Assembly: GCF_003259365.1 (NCBI RefSeq)
Contig: NZ_QLLY01000010.1
Span: 1 to 64,000 of the forward strand
Direction of reading: 5' to 3'
DNA length: 64,000 nucleotides
Source: Streptomyces sp. PsTaAH-137
GTDB lineage: Bacteria > Actinomycetota > Actinomycetes > Streptomycetales > Streptomycetaceae
Every line of letters starts with the position of its first letter. Position 1 is the first letter of the stretch. A program made the translations under genes and the position numbers. Below the pieces are notes generated by a model that saw only the letters and a program-made list of their open reading frames with translations, was not told the origin of the DNA and made no database searches. Of the stretch, positions 49,088 through 58,098 are shown in pieces.

Positions 49088-50854
49088 TCAGGCCGACAGG
49101 AGCTTGCGGACGCGGTCCGCGCCGACCGCGAGGAGCAGCGTGGGCAGGCGCGGGCCGGTGTCGCGGCCGACCAGGAGGTCGTAGAGCAGGGCGAAGAAGG
49201 TGCGCTGGGCGCCCTTGATCTCGGCGGGGAGTTCCTTGGGGGTGGCGTCGGCGGGGAAGCCGGCCTGCACCTTCGGAACGCCGTAGACGAGGTGGGTGAG
49301 CCCGTCCAGCGACCAGTGCGAGTCGAGCCCGTCGAGCAGCAGCCGGATCGAGGCGCGGGAGGCCTCGTCGAGCGCGGCCAGCGCCTCGGTGTCCGGCTCG
49401 GTGCGGACGATGGTGCGGGACTCGGCGGGCACGTACTTGGTGATCCAGGTCTCGGCCTTGTCGAGCCGCGGCCGCACCGTCACGAGGTCGGTGACCGGGT
49501 TCTCCGGGTCGAGCTCGGAGAGGATGCGCAGGGTCTGCTCGGTGTCCCCGGCGGTGACGTCGGCGACGGAGGCGAGCGTGCGGTACGGCAGCGGCCGCGG
49601 CGTGCGCGGCAGTTCGCGTCCGGCGACGCCGACGGCGCGGGTGTGTGCGGCGGCGTCGGCGGGCAGCGCGGAGCCGTCCGCGACCTTGCCGCTGAGCTTG
49701 TCCCACTCGTCGTAGAGCCGCTGGATCTCCTGGTCGAAGGCGATCTTGAACGACTGGTTGGGCCGACGGCGTGCGTAGAGCCAGCGCAGGATCTGCGGCT
49801 CCATGATCTGGAGCGCGTCACCCGGGGTCGGGACCCCGCCCTTGCTGGAGGACATCTTCGCCATGCCGGAGATGCCGACGAACGCGTACATCGGGCCGAT
49901 CGGCTGCTTGCCGCCGAAGATCCGGTCGACGATCTGGCCGCCGACCTGGAACGACGAGCCCGGCGACGAGTGGTCGACGCCGGACGGCTCGAAGATGACG
50001 CCCTCGTAGGCCCAGCGCATGGGCCAGTCGACCTTCCAGACCAGCTTGCCGCGGTTGAACTCCGAGAGGAGGACCGTCTCGGTGAAGCCGTCCAGGGTGC
50101 AGGTGTAGGACAGCTCCGTCGTGTCGTCGTCGTAGGAGGTGACGGTGGTCAGGTCCTTGCCGCACTCGCCGCAGAACGGCTTGTACGGGTAGTAGCCGGC
50201 GCCGCTGCTGCCGTCGTCCTCGTCGGCCGCGCCGGAGCCCTCGGCGGCCTCCAGCTCGGCCTCGTCGACCGGCTTCTGGTTCTTCTGCTGCGGCTTCTTG
50301 CCGGTGTCCTTCTTGGTGCGGTACTGGTCGAGGATCGCGTCGATGTCGCCGCGGTGCTTCATCGCGTGCAGGATCTGCTCGCGGTACGTGCCCGAGGTGT
50401 ACTGCGCGGTCTGGCTGATGCCGTCGAACTCGACGCCGAGGTCCGCGAGGGCCGCGACCATGGCGGCCTTGAAGTGCTCCGCCCAGTTCGGGTACGCCGA
50501 GCCGGCCGGGGCCGGGACCGAGGTCAGCGGCTTGCCGATGTGCTCGGCCCAGGAGGCGTCCGTGCCGGGCACGCCGTTCGGCACCTTGCGGTAGCGGTCG
50601 TAGTCGTCCCAGGAGATCAGGTGCCGGACGCTGTGGCCGCGGCGGCGGATCTCGTCGGCGACCAGGTGCGGGGTCATGACCTCGCGCAGGTTGCCCAGGT
50701 GGATCGGGCCCGACGGGGAGAGGCCGGAGGCGACGACGACCGGTTTGCCCGGGGCACGACGCTCGGACTCGGCGATGACATCGTCCGCGTAACGGGACAC
50801 CCAGTCCGTGTGTTCGACGGTCTCCTGGGTGTCCGTGCTCGTGCTCTGGGCCAC
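49088..50854 (-). CDS. lysS: Lysyl-tRNA synthetase, class I (LysRS1)
   Basis: 588 residues from a GTG with AGAAGGA upstream; an ATG 19 codons earlier adds a basic tail without family similarity. Class I signatures: SGPIHLGN (HIGH-like) near residue 50 and KMSSSKG (KMSKS). A zinc-ribbon-like CGEC occurs around residue 240. An acidic insertion (DEAELEAAEGSGAADEDDGSSG) precedes it. The enzyme charges tRNA-Lys. It is divergent from the PA14-like gene and argS. Confidence 0.95.
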   Translation of the reverse strand: MAQSTSTDTQETVEHTDWVSRYADDVIAESERRAPGKPVVVASGLSPSGPIHLGNLREVMTPHLVADEIRRRGHSVRHLISWDDYDRYRKVPNGVPGTDASWAEHIGKPLTSVPAPAGSAYPNWAEHFKAAMVAALADLGVEFDGISQTAQYTSGTYREQILHAMKHRGDIDAILDQYRTKKDTGKKPQQKNQKPVDEAELEAAEGSGAADEDDGSSGAGYYPYKPFCGECGKDLTTVTSYDDDTTELSYTCTLDGFTETVLLSEFNRGKLVWKVDWPMRWAYEGVIFEPSGVDHSSPGSSFQVGGQIVDRIFGGKQPIGPMYAFVGISGMAKMSSSKGGVPTPGDALQIMEPQILRWLYARRRPNQSFKIAFDQEIQRLYDEWDKLSGKVADGSALPADAAAHTRAVGVAGRELPRTPRPLPYRTLASVADVTAGDTEQTLRILSELDPENPVTDLVTVRPRLDKAETWITKYVPAESRTIVRTEPDTEALAALDEASRASIRLLLDGLDSHWSLDGLTHLVYGVPKVQAGFPADATPKELPAEIKGAQRTFFALLYDLLVGRDTGPRLPTLLLAVGADRVRKLLSA

Positions 50855-50990
50855 GGTCAGTCGGTCCTTCTCTTGTTTCGGGGTACGCGGTGCGCTCCGC
50901 GTCGACGCCATTGTCCCAGTTACCGCGGGGCGACGGAAAACGGATTGCCCATCGGTACAACCCCGGGCCCTTCACGAGGGTCCTGTCAGC

Positions 50991-51395
50991 GTGATCACTG
51001 ACAGATTCGTGGCCGGGCGCCGTACCGCGGCGGCCGGTCTGGCGCTCGCCCTTCCGCTGGGCGGCGCACTGCTCGCGGCCCCGGCCGCTCATGCCGCCGT
51101 GACCTGCGGCGACACCACGTTCAAGCGGACGTTCTACTCGAACACCAGCTTCTCGGGCACCCCGAAGAAGACCGACTGCGACACCACGGTCGACCAGAAC
51201 TGGACCGGCGCGCCGCTCTCCGGGATGGCCACGAACAACTTCTCCGTGCGCTGGTCGCTGACCCGTGACTTCGGCTCGGGCGGCTGCTTCGAGTACCGCC
51301 TGTCGGGCACGGACGGGCTGCGGCTGTACGTGGACGGGGTGCGCAAGGTCGACAAGTGGAAGAACACCGGGGACGCGGGCACCACGCTGTCCTGA
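50991..51395 (+). pseudogene. Truncated secreted PA14-like protein
   Basis: 134 residues from GTG. A Sec signal peptide (TAAAGLALALPLGGALLAAPAAHAA) precedes a PA14-type start: RTFYSNTSFSGTPKKTDCDTTVDQNW, NNFSVRWSLTRDFGSGGCFEYRLSGTDGLRLYVDGVRKVDKW. The domain stops soon after the YVDG strand (DAGTTLS, then TGA), where a PA14 fold should continue for about 40 more residues. Repeat cluster D begins 88 bases later. A decayed gene is the simplest reading, but a short functional form cannot be excluded. Confidence 0.6.
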
Positions 51396-51482
51396 ACCGC
51401 CTCCCCGGACTCCTACCTGCTCCGGTCGGGCGCGACCGGGGTCTCCGGGCAGGCGCCCGGCTGCGGGCCGGTGGGGGCTGGT

Positions 51483-51688
51483 CGCGCAGTTCCCCGCGCC
51501 CCTGGGCCGCACCTCGTCCACCGGCCGGTGGCCTCTTCCCGCGCAGTTCCCCGCGCCCCTGAAGGCATGCGCTGCGCGCAGCCTTCCCCTGGGCGAGCGG
51601 AGCTCGCTTCAGGGGCGCGGGGAACTGCGCGACCAGCCACGACGGTGGCGCGCGTGAGAGACCACCTAGGGGCGCGGGGAACTGCGCG
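51483..51688. repeat. Palindromic repeat cluster D (four arms, different hairpin modules)
   Basis: It occupies most of the 385-base gap before argS. Arms at 51483-51503 and 51540-51560 face complements at 51611-51631 and 51668-51688. The enclosed modules differ from clusters A-C: GAAGGC...GCCTTC around GCGCTGCGCGC, and GCGAGC-GGA-GCTCGC. The rest of the gap holds a GGCCGG-rich dyad around 51690-51710 and the argS leader. Confidence 0.9.
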
Positions 51689-51780
51689 GCCGGGCTCCGC
51701 GGCCGGGAAACCGGTTTGCGGCCCCGTGGGATACTGGCGGGACCATCAAACAGCCCCGACCAGAACGGCAGCCCATACCC

Positions 51781-53547
51781 ATGGCCCCGGTCACGTCCAT
51801 CACCGCCAGCGTCAACCAGCGCCTCACCGCCGCCCTCACCTCGGCCCTGCCGGAGGCGAGCGGCGCGGACCCGCTGCTGCGACGTAGCGAGAGGGCCGAC
51901 TACCAGGCCAACGGGATCCTGGCGCTCGCCAAGAAGGCCAAGGCGAACCCCCGGGAGCTGGCCACCCAGGTCGTCGCGGCGATCGAGAACGGCGACCTGC
52001 TCGCCGACGTCGAGGTCTCGGGCCCCGGCTTCCTGAACGTCACGGTCACCGACAAGGCGATCACCGAGACGCTCGCGGCCCGCGCCGCCGACGGCGACCG
52101 GCTCGGCGTGCCCACGAAGGCCACCCCGGGCATCAGCGTCGTCGACTACGCCCAGCCGAACGTGGCGAAGGAGATGCACGTCGGCCACCTGCGCTCCGCG
52201 GTGATCGGCGACGCCCTGCGCGGCATGCTCGACTTCACCGGCGAGCAGACGATCGGCCGGCACCACATCGGCGACTGGGGCACCCAGTTCGGCATGCTCA
52301 TCCAGTACCTGATCGAGAACCCGGACACCCTCGCCCCGGCGGCGGACGTGGACGGCGAGCAGGCGATGAGCAACCTGAACCGGGTGTACAAGGCGTCGCG
52401 CGCCGTCTTCGACTCCGACGAGGAGTTCAAGGAGCGGGCGCGGAAGCGGGTCGTGGCGCTCCAGAGCGGCGACAAGGAGACGCTCGACCTGTGGCAGCGG
52501 TTCGTCGACGAGTCGAAGGTCTACTTCTACTCGGTCTTCGAGAAGCTCGACATGGAGATCCGCGACGACGAGATCGTCGGGGAGAGCGCGTACAACGACA
52601 TGATGGCCGAGACGGCCAGGCTCCTGGAGGAGTCCGGTGTCGCGGTCCGCTCCGAGGGCGCGCTCGTGGTGTTCTTCGACGACATCAAGGGCAAGGACGA
52701 CCAGCCGGTCCCGCTGATCGTGCAGAAGAAGGACGGCGGCTTCGGCTACGCGGCCTCCGACCTCTCCGCGATCCGGAACCGGGTCACCGACCTGCACGCC
52801 ACGTCGCTGATCTACGTCGTGGACGTACGGCAGTCCCTGCACTTCAAGATGGTCTTCGAGACGGCGCGGCGGATCGGCTGGCTGAGCGACGAGGTCACGG
52901 CCCACAACATGGGCTACGGCACGGTGCTCGGCGCGGACGGCAAGCCGTTCAAGACGCGTGAGGGCGAGACGGTCAGGCTTGAGGACCTGCTCGACGAGGC
53001 CGTCGAGCGGGCCACGGCCGTCGTCCGCGAGAAGGCCGAGAAGGTGGGCCTGACCGAGGAGGAGATCGTCGAGAACGGGCGGTACGTCGGCATCGGCGCC
53101 GTGAAGTACGCGGACCTGTCGACGTCGCCGAGCCGGGACTACAAGTTCGACCTGGACCAGATGGTGTCGCTGAACGGCGACACCAGCGTGTACCTCCAGT
53201 ACGCGTACGCGCGGATCAAGTCGATCCTGCGGAAGGCCGGCGACAGCGCCGCCCCGGTCGCGCACCCGGAGATCGCGCTGGCCCCGGCGGAGCGGGCGCT
53301 CGGCCTGCACCTGGACGCGTTCGGCGACACGGTCTTCGAGGCGTCGGCCGAGTACGCGCCGCACAAGCTGGCCGCGTACCTGTTCCAGCTCGCGTCGCTC
53401 TACACGACGTTCTACGACCAGTGCCCGGTCCTCAAGGCCGAGACGCCCGAGCAGGTCGAGAACCGGCTGTTCCTGTGCGACCTCACGGCCCGCACCCTGC
53501 ACCAGGGCATGGCGCTCCTCGGCATCCGTACCCCCGAGAAGCTCTGA
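51781..53547 (+). CDS. argS: Arginyl-tRNA synthetase
   Basis: 588 residues. N-terminal Add1 domain, then the class I catalytic core with VDYAQPNVAKEMHVGHLRSAVIGD (HVGH is the HIGH motif) and HHIGDWGTQFG; the C-terminal DALR anticodon domain ends ALLGIRTPEKL. It charges tRNA-Arg. The KMSKS-equivalent region is ADGKPFKTREGETVRL, as in many bacterial ArgRS. Start ATG is preceded by no strong ribosome site in AGCCCATACCC. Confidence 0.96.
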   Translation: MAPVTSITASVNQRLTAALTSALPEASGADPLLRRSERADYQANGILALAKKAKANPRELATQVVAAIENGDLLADVEVSGPGFLNVTVTDKAITETLAARAADGDRLGVPTKATPGISVVDYAQPNVAKEMHVGHLRSAVIGDALRGMLDFTGEQTIGRHHIGDWGTQFGMLIQYLIENPDTLAPAADVDGEQAMSNLNRVYKASRAVFDSDEEFKERARKRVVALQSGDKETLDLWQRFVDESKVYFYSVFEKLDMEIRDDEIVGESAYNDMMAETARLLEESGVAVRSEGALVVFFDDIKGKDDQPVPLIVQKKDGGFGYAASDLSAIRNRVTDLHATSLIYVVDVRQSLHFKMVFETARRIGWLSDEVTAHNMGYGTVLGADGKPFKTREGETVRLEDLLDEAVERATAVVREKAEKVGLTEEEIVENGRYVGIGAVKYADLSTSPSRDYKFDLDQMVSLNGDTSVYLQYAYARIKSILRKAGDSAAPVAHPEIALAPAERALGLHLDAFGDTVFEASAEYAPHKLAAYLFQLASLYTTFYDQCPVLKAETPEQVENRLFLCDLTARTLHQGMALLGIRTPEKL

Positions 53548-53575
53548 CGGCGGCGTACGCCCGGACGCCCCGGCT

Positions 53576-54808
53576 CTACTGCTGTTCCTGGCGCGCGATC
53601 CATTCGCCGCCGCCGAGGGGATAGTCGTAGCCGGGGCGTCCGGCGTTTCCGCTGGTGCGGAACGGGGTGCCGCCGTTGTCGACGCGGACGGTGCCGTGGC
53701 GGCCGCCGCTGGAGTATTCGAGGGTGAGTTCCCAGCGCACGTCGTGGGCCTTGGTGTGGGCGACGACGTAGAAGACCTCGGGGTCGGACTCGCTCACCTT
53801 GTACGGGAAGTCGCGCTGGCCGCCCTTGACGGTGACGGCGGGGCTGCCGTCGTCCAGGTCGACGTCGAAGGACTTGGTGTCGACGCCGCCGCCGCAGCCG
53901 CTGCCCATCGCGTAGTCGTTCCAGGCGAGCGGCGCCGACTTGGAGACGACGCGGACGCTCAGCGCCTCCAGGACGACGGTCCGCGCGCCGCTGCCCTGCA
54001 CGGTGAGCGCGACCTCCTGCTCGCCGGAGGAGACGGCGCCGTAGGCGGCGGCCCACCGGGTCGCGTCCTGTTCGCCGGCGGGCGGGCCGACCTGGGCCGG
54101 TTCGCTGTCGACGAGGAAGTGCTGGCTGCACGGGCTGTCGTAGACGTAGGGGCGGGTGTTGACGTTCAGCGGGGCCGCGCCGCCGCTGTCCGGGCCCTTG
54201 GCGTCGCCGCCGGATCCGGCGGTGGACGACGGTGCGGACGTGGTCGCCGACGCCGACGGCTTCGTCTTCTTCGAGGGGCTCGCGGAGGGTGACGGCGTGG
54301 CGGACGCCGACGGGTCACGGTCCGCGCCGGTCCGCCCGGCGGCCGTGGCTTCGGCCGCCTGCCGCCGGTCCGCGTCACCGCCGCCCCCGCCGCCGAGGTT
54401 CACGGCGAGCACCACGGCCCCGGTGACGGCCGCGACCGCGATGCCCGCGATGACGGCGGTGCGCCTGCGGGATGCGGTGACGGGACCGGGGTGCGCGACG
54501 GCCTCCTCGTCCGGCTCCGGTACGGGTTCGGGCGCGGGGGCGGGGTCTGCTTTCCGTCCGCGTGCCGCGTCCGCGAGGATCCACCGCCGGTGCAGCTCCA
54601 CCAGTTCCTCGGGGGCGGCCTTGCAGAGCCGGGCGAGCCGTTCCACGGGTGCGTAATCGGTGGGCACCGCGGTGCCGTTGCAGTAGCGGTGCAGGGTCGA
54701 CGTGCTCATGTGCAGCCGCTTCGCCAGCACGCCGTAACTCAGCCCCGAACGGTCCTTCAACTCCCGCAGCAGCTGCGCGAACCCGTCTCCAGACACCCGT
54801 TCCTCCAT
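53576..54808 (-). CDS. Membrane-bound XRE-type regulator with extracytoplasmic domain
   Basis: 410 residues. An N-terminal helix-turn-helix (FAQLLRELKDRSGLSYGVLAKRLHMSTSTLHRYCNGTAVPT, residues 10-50) is followed by a proline linker, one membrane segment (about 117-139, AVIAGIAVAAVTGAVVLAVNL), a Ser/Thr/Lys/Pro spacer and a secreted beta-rich domain of about 190 residues with a conserved Cys (SPCSQHFLVD). The layout resembles one-component transmembrane regulators such as RodZ- or CadC-like proteins. It is divergent from a DUF4232 lipoprotein gene that it may regulate or bind. Ligand unknown. Confidence 0.85.
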   Translation of the reverse strand: MEERVSGDGFAQLLRELKDRSGLSYGVLAKRLHMSTSTLHRYCNGTAVPTDYAPVERLARLCKAAPEELVELHRRWILADAARGRKADPAPAPEPVPEPDEEAVAHPGPVTASRRRTAVIAGIAVAAVTGAVVLAVNLGGGGGGDADRRQAAEATAAGRTGADRDPSASATPSPSASPSKKTKPSASATTSAPSSTAGSGGDAKGPDSGGAAPLNVNTRPYVYDSPCSQHFLVDSEPAQVGPPAGEQDATRWAAAYGAVSSGEQEVALTVQGSGARTVVLEALSVRVVSKSAPLAWNDYAMGSGCGGGVDTKSFDVDLDDGSPAVTVKGGQRDFPYKVSESDPEVFYVVAHTKAHDVRWELTLEYSSGGRHGTVRVDNGGTPFRTSGNAGRPGYDYPLGGGEWIARQEQQ

Positions 54809-54983
54809 GCCCCCGCGTCCCGTTCCGGCGTTCCAGGGGACCAGTGTTCCCCCAGGTCAGAGCCCGTTTCAGCGTTCCAGCGTGCCGAACTACCGGTTGG
54901 TTGTGGCACCTGGGACGGATCACCCCGCAGGCTCTGGGTCATCCAAGCACCACACCGACCCGAACTCCCAAGGGGCTCAACCA

Positions 54984-55742
54984 ATGACCGGCATCCGCAC
55001 CTCCCGCACCCGCCTGCTGACCGCCGCCGCGACCGTCGCGATCGCCGCGCTCTCGCTCACCGCCTGCGACGACGGATCGGGCGTCAAGGACGAGGGCGCC
55101 TCGGGCGCCTCCTCCCCCGTCGCGTCCTCCTCGACCGGCGCGCAGGACGCGTCGAAGGACGCGTCGAAGGACGCATCGAAGGACGCGTCGAAGGCGCCTT
55201 CCGGCGACGACGCGAAGACCGGCTCGGACTCCGGCTCGAAGGGCTCGGGCACGACGTCGAAGACCTCGGGCGGCACCGCTACCAAGGCCCCGGCGGGCAC
55301 GGCGGCCGCCGCGAAGCCGGTCACCTGCTCGGGCGCCAACACCAGGACGGTCGCGGCCCCGCTGACCCGGCCCATCAACCACATGCTGCTCACGGTCACC
55401 AACACCGGCTCCAAGTCCTGCTACCTGTACGGCTACCCGGTCGTCCGCTTCGGCGAGGCGCAGTCGGTGCCGCCGGTCGTCGAGGACTCCCAGCCGCAGG
55501 CCGTGGTGACCCTCGCCCCCGGTGAGTCCGGTTACGCGGCGGTGCTGCTGTCCGCCGCCGACGGCAGCGGCAAGCACGGCCACACCGAGAAGAGCCTGGA
55601 GGTGATGTTCCAGCCCCGCTCCATGAGCGGCTCGCTGCCCGCGACCGCCCACCCGGCGCTGCCCGCCGACGGCGCCTACATCGACGACTCGCTGAAGGTC
55701 ACGTACTGGCAGCAGGACCTGGACAACGCCGTCCAGTGGTGA
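54984..55742 (+). CDS. DUF4232 lipoprotein
   Basis: 252 residues from ATG with AAGGGG. Signal peptide with lipobox LTAC. A disordered linker (residues 35-110) contains four KDAS repeats. The folded part carries the DUF4232 pattern: MLLTVTNTGSKSCYLYGYPVVRFG, VVTLAPGESGYAAVLLS and a closing LKVTYW strand, with two cysteines. Role unknown. It diverges from the membrane XRE regulator. Confidence 0.88.
   Translation: MTGIRTSRTRLLTAAATVAIAALSLTACDDGSGVKDEGASGASSPVASSSTGAQDASKDASKDASKDASKAPSGDDAKTGSDSGSKGSGTTSKTSGGTATKAPAGTAAAAKPVTCSGANTRTVAAPLTRPINHMLLTVTNTGSKSCYLYGYPVVRFGEAQSVPPVVEDSQPQAVVTLAPGESGYAAVLLSAADGSGKHGHTEKSLEVMFQPRSMSGSLPATAHPALPADGAYIDDSLKVTYWQQDLDNAVQW
55146..55193 (+). repeat. Four tandem 12-bp repeats in the DUF4232 gene
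   Basis: GACGCGTCGAAG occurs four times (one copy has CA for CG), encoding Asp-Ala-Ser-Lys units in the linker. Possible site of strain-to-strain length change. Confidence 0.88.
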
Positions 55743-55779
55743 CGCCCTCCCGTGATGACGCCCGTGAAAGGCTCGTCCC

Positions 55780-56439
55780 ATGCCGTACGTCGATGAGCTG
55801 ACCGCCCGCGCCCGCGCCCTCGTCTCCCGGGGCGGCCCGCGCCGCGTGCTCGGCATCGCGGGCCCGCCGGGCGCCGGGAAGTCCACGCTCGCCGAGGCCG
55901 TGGTCCGCGCGCTCGGCGCCGACGCGGCGCTGGTCCCCATGGACGGCTTCCACCTGGCCGACACGGAGCTGCGCCGGCTGGGCCGCGCGGACCGCAAGGG
56001 CGCCCCGGACACGTTCGACGCGTACGGGTACGGCGCCCTGCTCGCCCGGCTGCGGGGGCCGGGCCACGGCGAGACGGTCTACGCGCCGTCCTTCGAGCGG
56101 GAGTTGGAGCAGCCGCTGGCGGGCGCGCTGCCGGTGGCGCCGGGCGTGCCGCTGGTCGTGACCGAGGGGAACTACCTCCTCCTGGACGAGGAGCCGTGGT
56201 CGACGGCGGTCCGCCCGCACCTCGACGAGGTGTGGTGGGTGGCGGTCGACGACACGGTACGGGTGGAGCGGCTGGTCGCCCGGCACGTGGAGTTCGGCAA
56301 GACCCCGGACGGGGCCCGCGCCTGGGTGGAGCGCTCGGACGAGGCGAACGCCCGCCGGGTGGCGCCGGGCCGCGCGCGGGCGGACCTGGTCGTGGACATC
56401 GCTACCGGACGGCTCAGCCCGCCCGCAGCTCCTGCTTGA
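55780..56439 (+). CDS. P-loop nucleoside/nucleotide kinase family protein
   Basis: 219 residues. Walker A is GIAGPPGAGKSTL near residue 25; MDGFHLADTELRRLGRADRKGAPDTFD is the substrate loop typical of the uridine kinase / pantothenate kinase / phosphoribulokinase-like group. TEGNYLLLDEEPW is Walker-B like. It probably phosphorylates a nucleoside or a sugar-like small molecule. AAAGG precedes the ATG. It overlaps the convergent acyl-CoA ligase by 26 bases. Confidence 0.9.
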   Translation: MPYVDELTARARALVSRGGPRRVLGIAGPPGAGKSTLAEAVVRALGADAALVPMDGFHLADTELRRLGRADRKGAPDTFDAYGYGALLARLRGPGHGETVYAPSFERELEQPLAGALPVAPGVPLVVTEGNYLLLDEEPWSTAVRPHLDEVWWVAVDDTVRVERLVARHVEFGKTPDGARAWVERSDEANARRVAPGRARADLVVDIATGRLSPPAAPA

Positions 56440-57979
56440 GCACCTTGCCGGAGGCGTTGCGCGGCAGGTCCGTGACGAACTGGACGGTCCGGGGCACCTT
56501 GTAGTTGGCCATCTCGCGGCGGGCCCACGCGATGAGGTCGTCGCCGGTGAGGACAGAGCCCGGCCGCCGCACCACGTACGCCTTGCCGACCTCGCCGAGC
56601 CGCCCGTCGGGGACGCCGACCACGGCCACGTCGGCCACGTCGGGGTGGACGCCGAGCAGTTGCTCTATCTCGGCGGGGTAGGCGTTGAAGCCGCCGACGA
56701 TGAACATGTCCTTGATGCGGTCGGTGATGCGCAGGTTGCCGCCGTCGTCGAGGACGCCGACGTCGCCGGTGTGCAGCCAGCCGTCCTCGGTGATGACCTC
56801 GCGGGTGGCGGCGGCGTCCTCGAAGTACTCGCGCATGACGTTGAAGCCGCGGACCAGGATCTCTCCGGGTTCGCCGGGCTCCGCCGCCACCTTCAGTTCG
56901 GTGCCGGGGATGGCCCGGCCCGAGGTGGACGCGATGGTCTCGGGGGCGTCGCCGCGGCGGCACATGGTGACGATGCCGCTGGCCTCGGTGAGGCCGTACG
57001 CGGTCAGGACGGTGGCGACGTGCAGCTCCCCGCGCAGCCGCTCGACCAGTCGCAGCGGCACCACGGCGGCGCCGGTCACCACCACGCGCAGCGCCGACAG
57101 GTCGTGGGCGTCGCGCGCCGGGTGGTCGAGCAGCGACTGGTGCAGGGTGGGCGGTCCGGGGAGGACGGAGATGCGCTCGGCGGCGATGTTGGCGAGGACC
57201 GTGTCCACGTTGAAGACGGGCTGCGGGATCATCGTGGCGCCGCGCATCAGGCAGGCGATGATGCCCGCCTTGTAGCCGAAGGTGTGGAAGAACGGGTTCA
57301 CGATCAGATAGCGGTCGCCCTCGCGCAGCCCGGCGAGGTCCGCCCAGATCTCGTAGCCGCGCAGGGTCTGTTCGTGGGTGATGACGGCGCCCTTGGGGCG
57401 GCCGGTGGTGCCCGAGGTGAAGATGATGTCGGAGGCGTCGGCGGCCGCGACGGTGTCCGCCCGCTTGCCCACCTCTCCGGCGGTGACCTTCTCCCCGGCC
57501 GCGAGGAACTCCTTCCAGGTGCGGTAGCCGGGCGCGTCGGGCGCGGTGTCGGCGAGCACCACCACCTCGTGCAGGTGCGGGAGTTCGGCGCCGGCCTCCT
57601 GGGCGCGGCGCAGCGAGGCGACGTAGGAGGTGCCGAGGAAGGTGCCGGTGACGAAGAGCAGCCGGGCCCGGGAGCGGGCCAGGACGTCGGCGGCCTCGGC
57701 GCCCTTGAAGCGGGTGTTCAGGGGGACGAGGACGGCGCCCGCGCTGACCGCGCCGAGCGCGGAGACGATCCAGTCCAGGGTGTTGGGGGCCCAGAGCGCG
57801 ACCCGGTCGCCGGGTTCGACGCCGGAGGCCAGGCAGGCCGCCGCGGCCCGTTCCACACGCCCGCCCAGTTCGGCGTACGTGATGCGGGTGCGTCCGTCGA
57901 CGACGGCCTCGCGTCCGGCATAGCGATCGACCGCGTCCCTGATCAGTCCCGGGATGGTGCCCCACGTCTGCGCGTTCAT
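56414..57979 (-). CDS. FadD3-like acyl-CoA ligase (ANL superfamily)
   Basis: 521 residues from the ATG with GGGAGG seven bases before. AMP motif FTSGTTGRPKGA, aromatic gate and TAYGLTEASG, then GWLHTGDVG and the C-terminal lysine in RNASGKVLKQ. It adenylates a carboxylic acid and forms its CoA thioester. Overall sequence recalls FadD3, which activates the propanoate side chain left after sterol ring opening, but a general fatty or aromatic acid is possible. It is divergent from the Ltp2-like thiolase cluster. Confidence 0.9.
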   Translation of the reverse strand: MNAQTWGTIPGLIRDAVDRYAGREAVVDGRTRITYAELGGRVERAAAACLASGVEPGDRVALWAPNTLDWIVSALGAVSAGAVLVPLNTRFKGAEAADVLARSRARLLFVTGTFLGTSYVASLRRAQEAGAELPHLHEVVVLADTAPDAPGYRTWKEFLAAGEKVTAGEVGKRADTVAAADASDIIFTSGTTGRPKGAVITHEQTLRGYEIWADLAGLREGDRYLIVNPFFHTFGYKAGIIACLMRGATMIPQPVFNVDTVLANIAAERISVLPGPPTLHQSLLDHPARDAHDLSALRVVVTGAAVVPLRLVERLRGELHVATVLTAYGLTEASGIVTMCRRGDAPETIASTSGRAIPGTELKVAAEPGEPGEILVRGFNVMREYFEDAAATREVITEDGWLHTGDVGVLDDGGNLRITDRIKDMFIVGGFNAYPAEIEQLLGVHPDVADVAVVGVPDGRLGEVGKAYVVRRPGSVLTGDDLIAWARREMANYKVPRTVQFVTDLPRNASGKVLKQELRAG

Positions 57980-58098
57980 CGACCGACCTCCCACAACGCC
58001 GTACCCGACCCGTAGCTGACTATCCGTCAGATTAGCTGTAGCCTGACGCGCTGTCAGCCCAGAGATCCAGGTGCACAGGTTGCACAGGCGGGGGTGCC

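Noticed and set aside
51121..53502. Minus-strand frame of about 790 codons opposite argS
   Set aside because: argS on the plus strand is unambiguous; this frame also runs through repeat cluster D.
53139..53547. Possible KMSKS loss in argS
   Set aside because: Many bacterial ArgRS lack a canonical KMSKS, so this is normal for the family.
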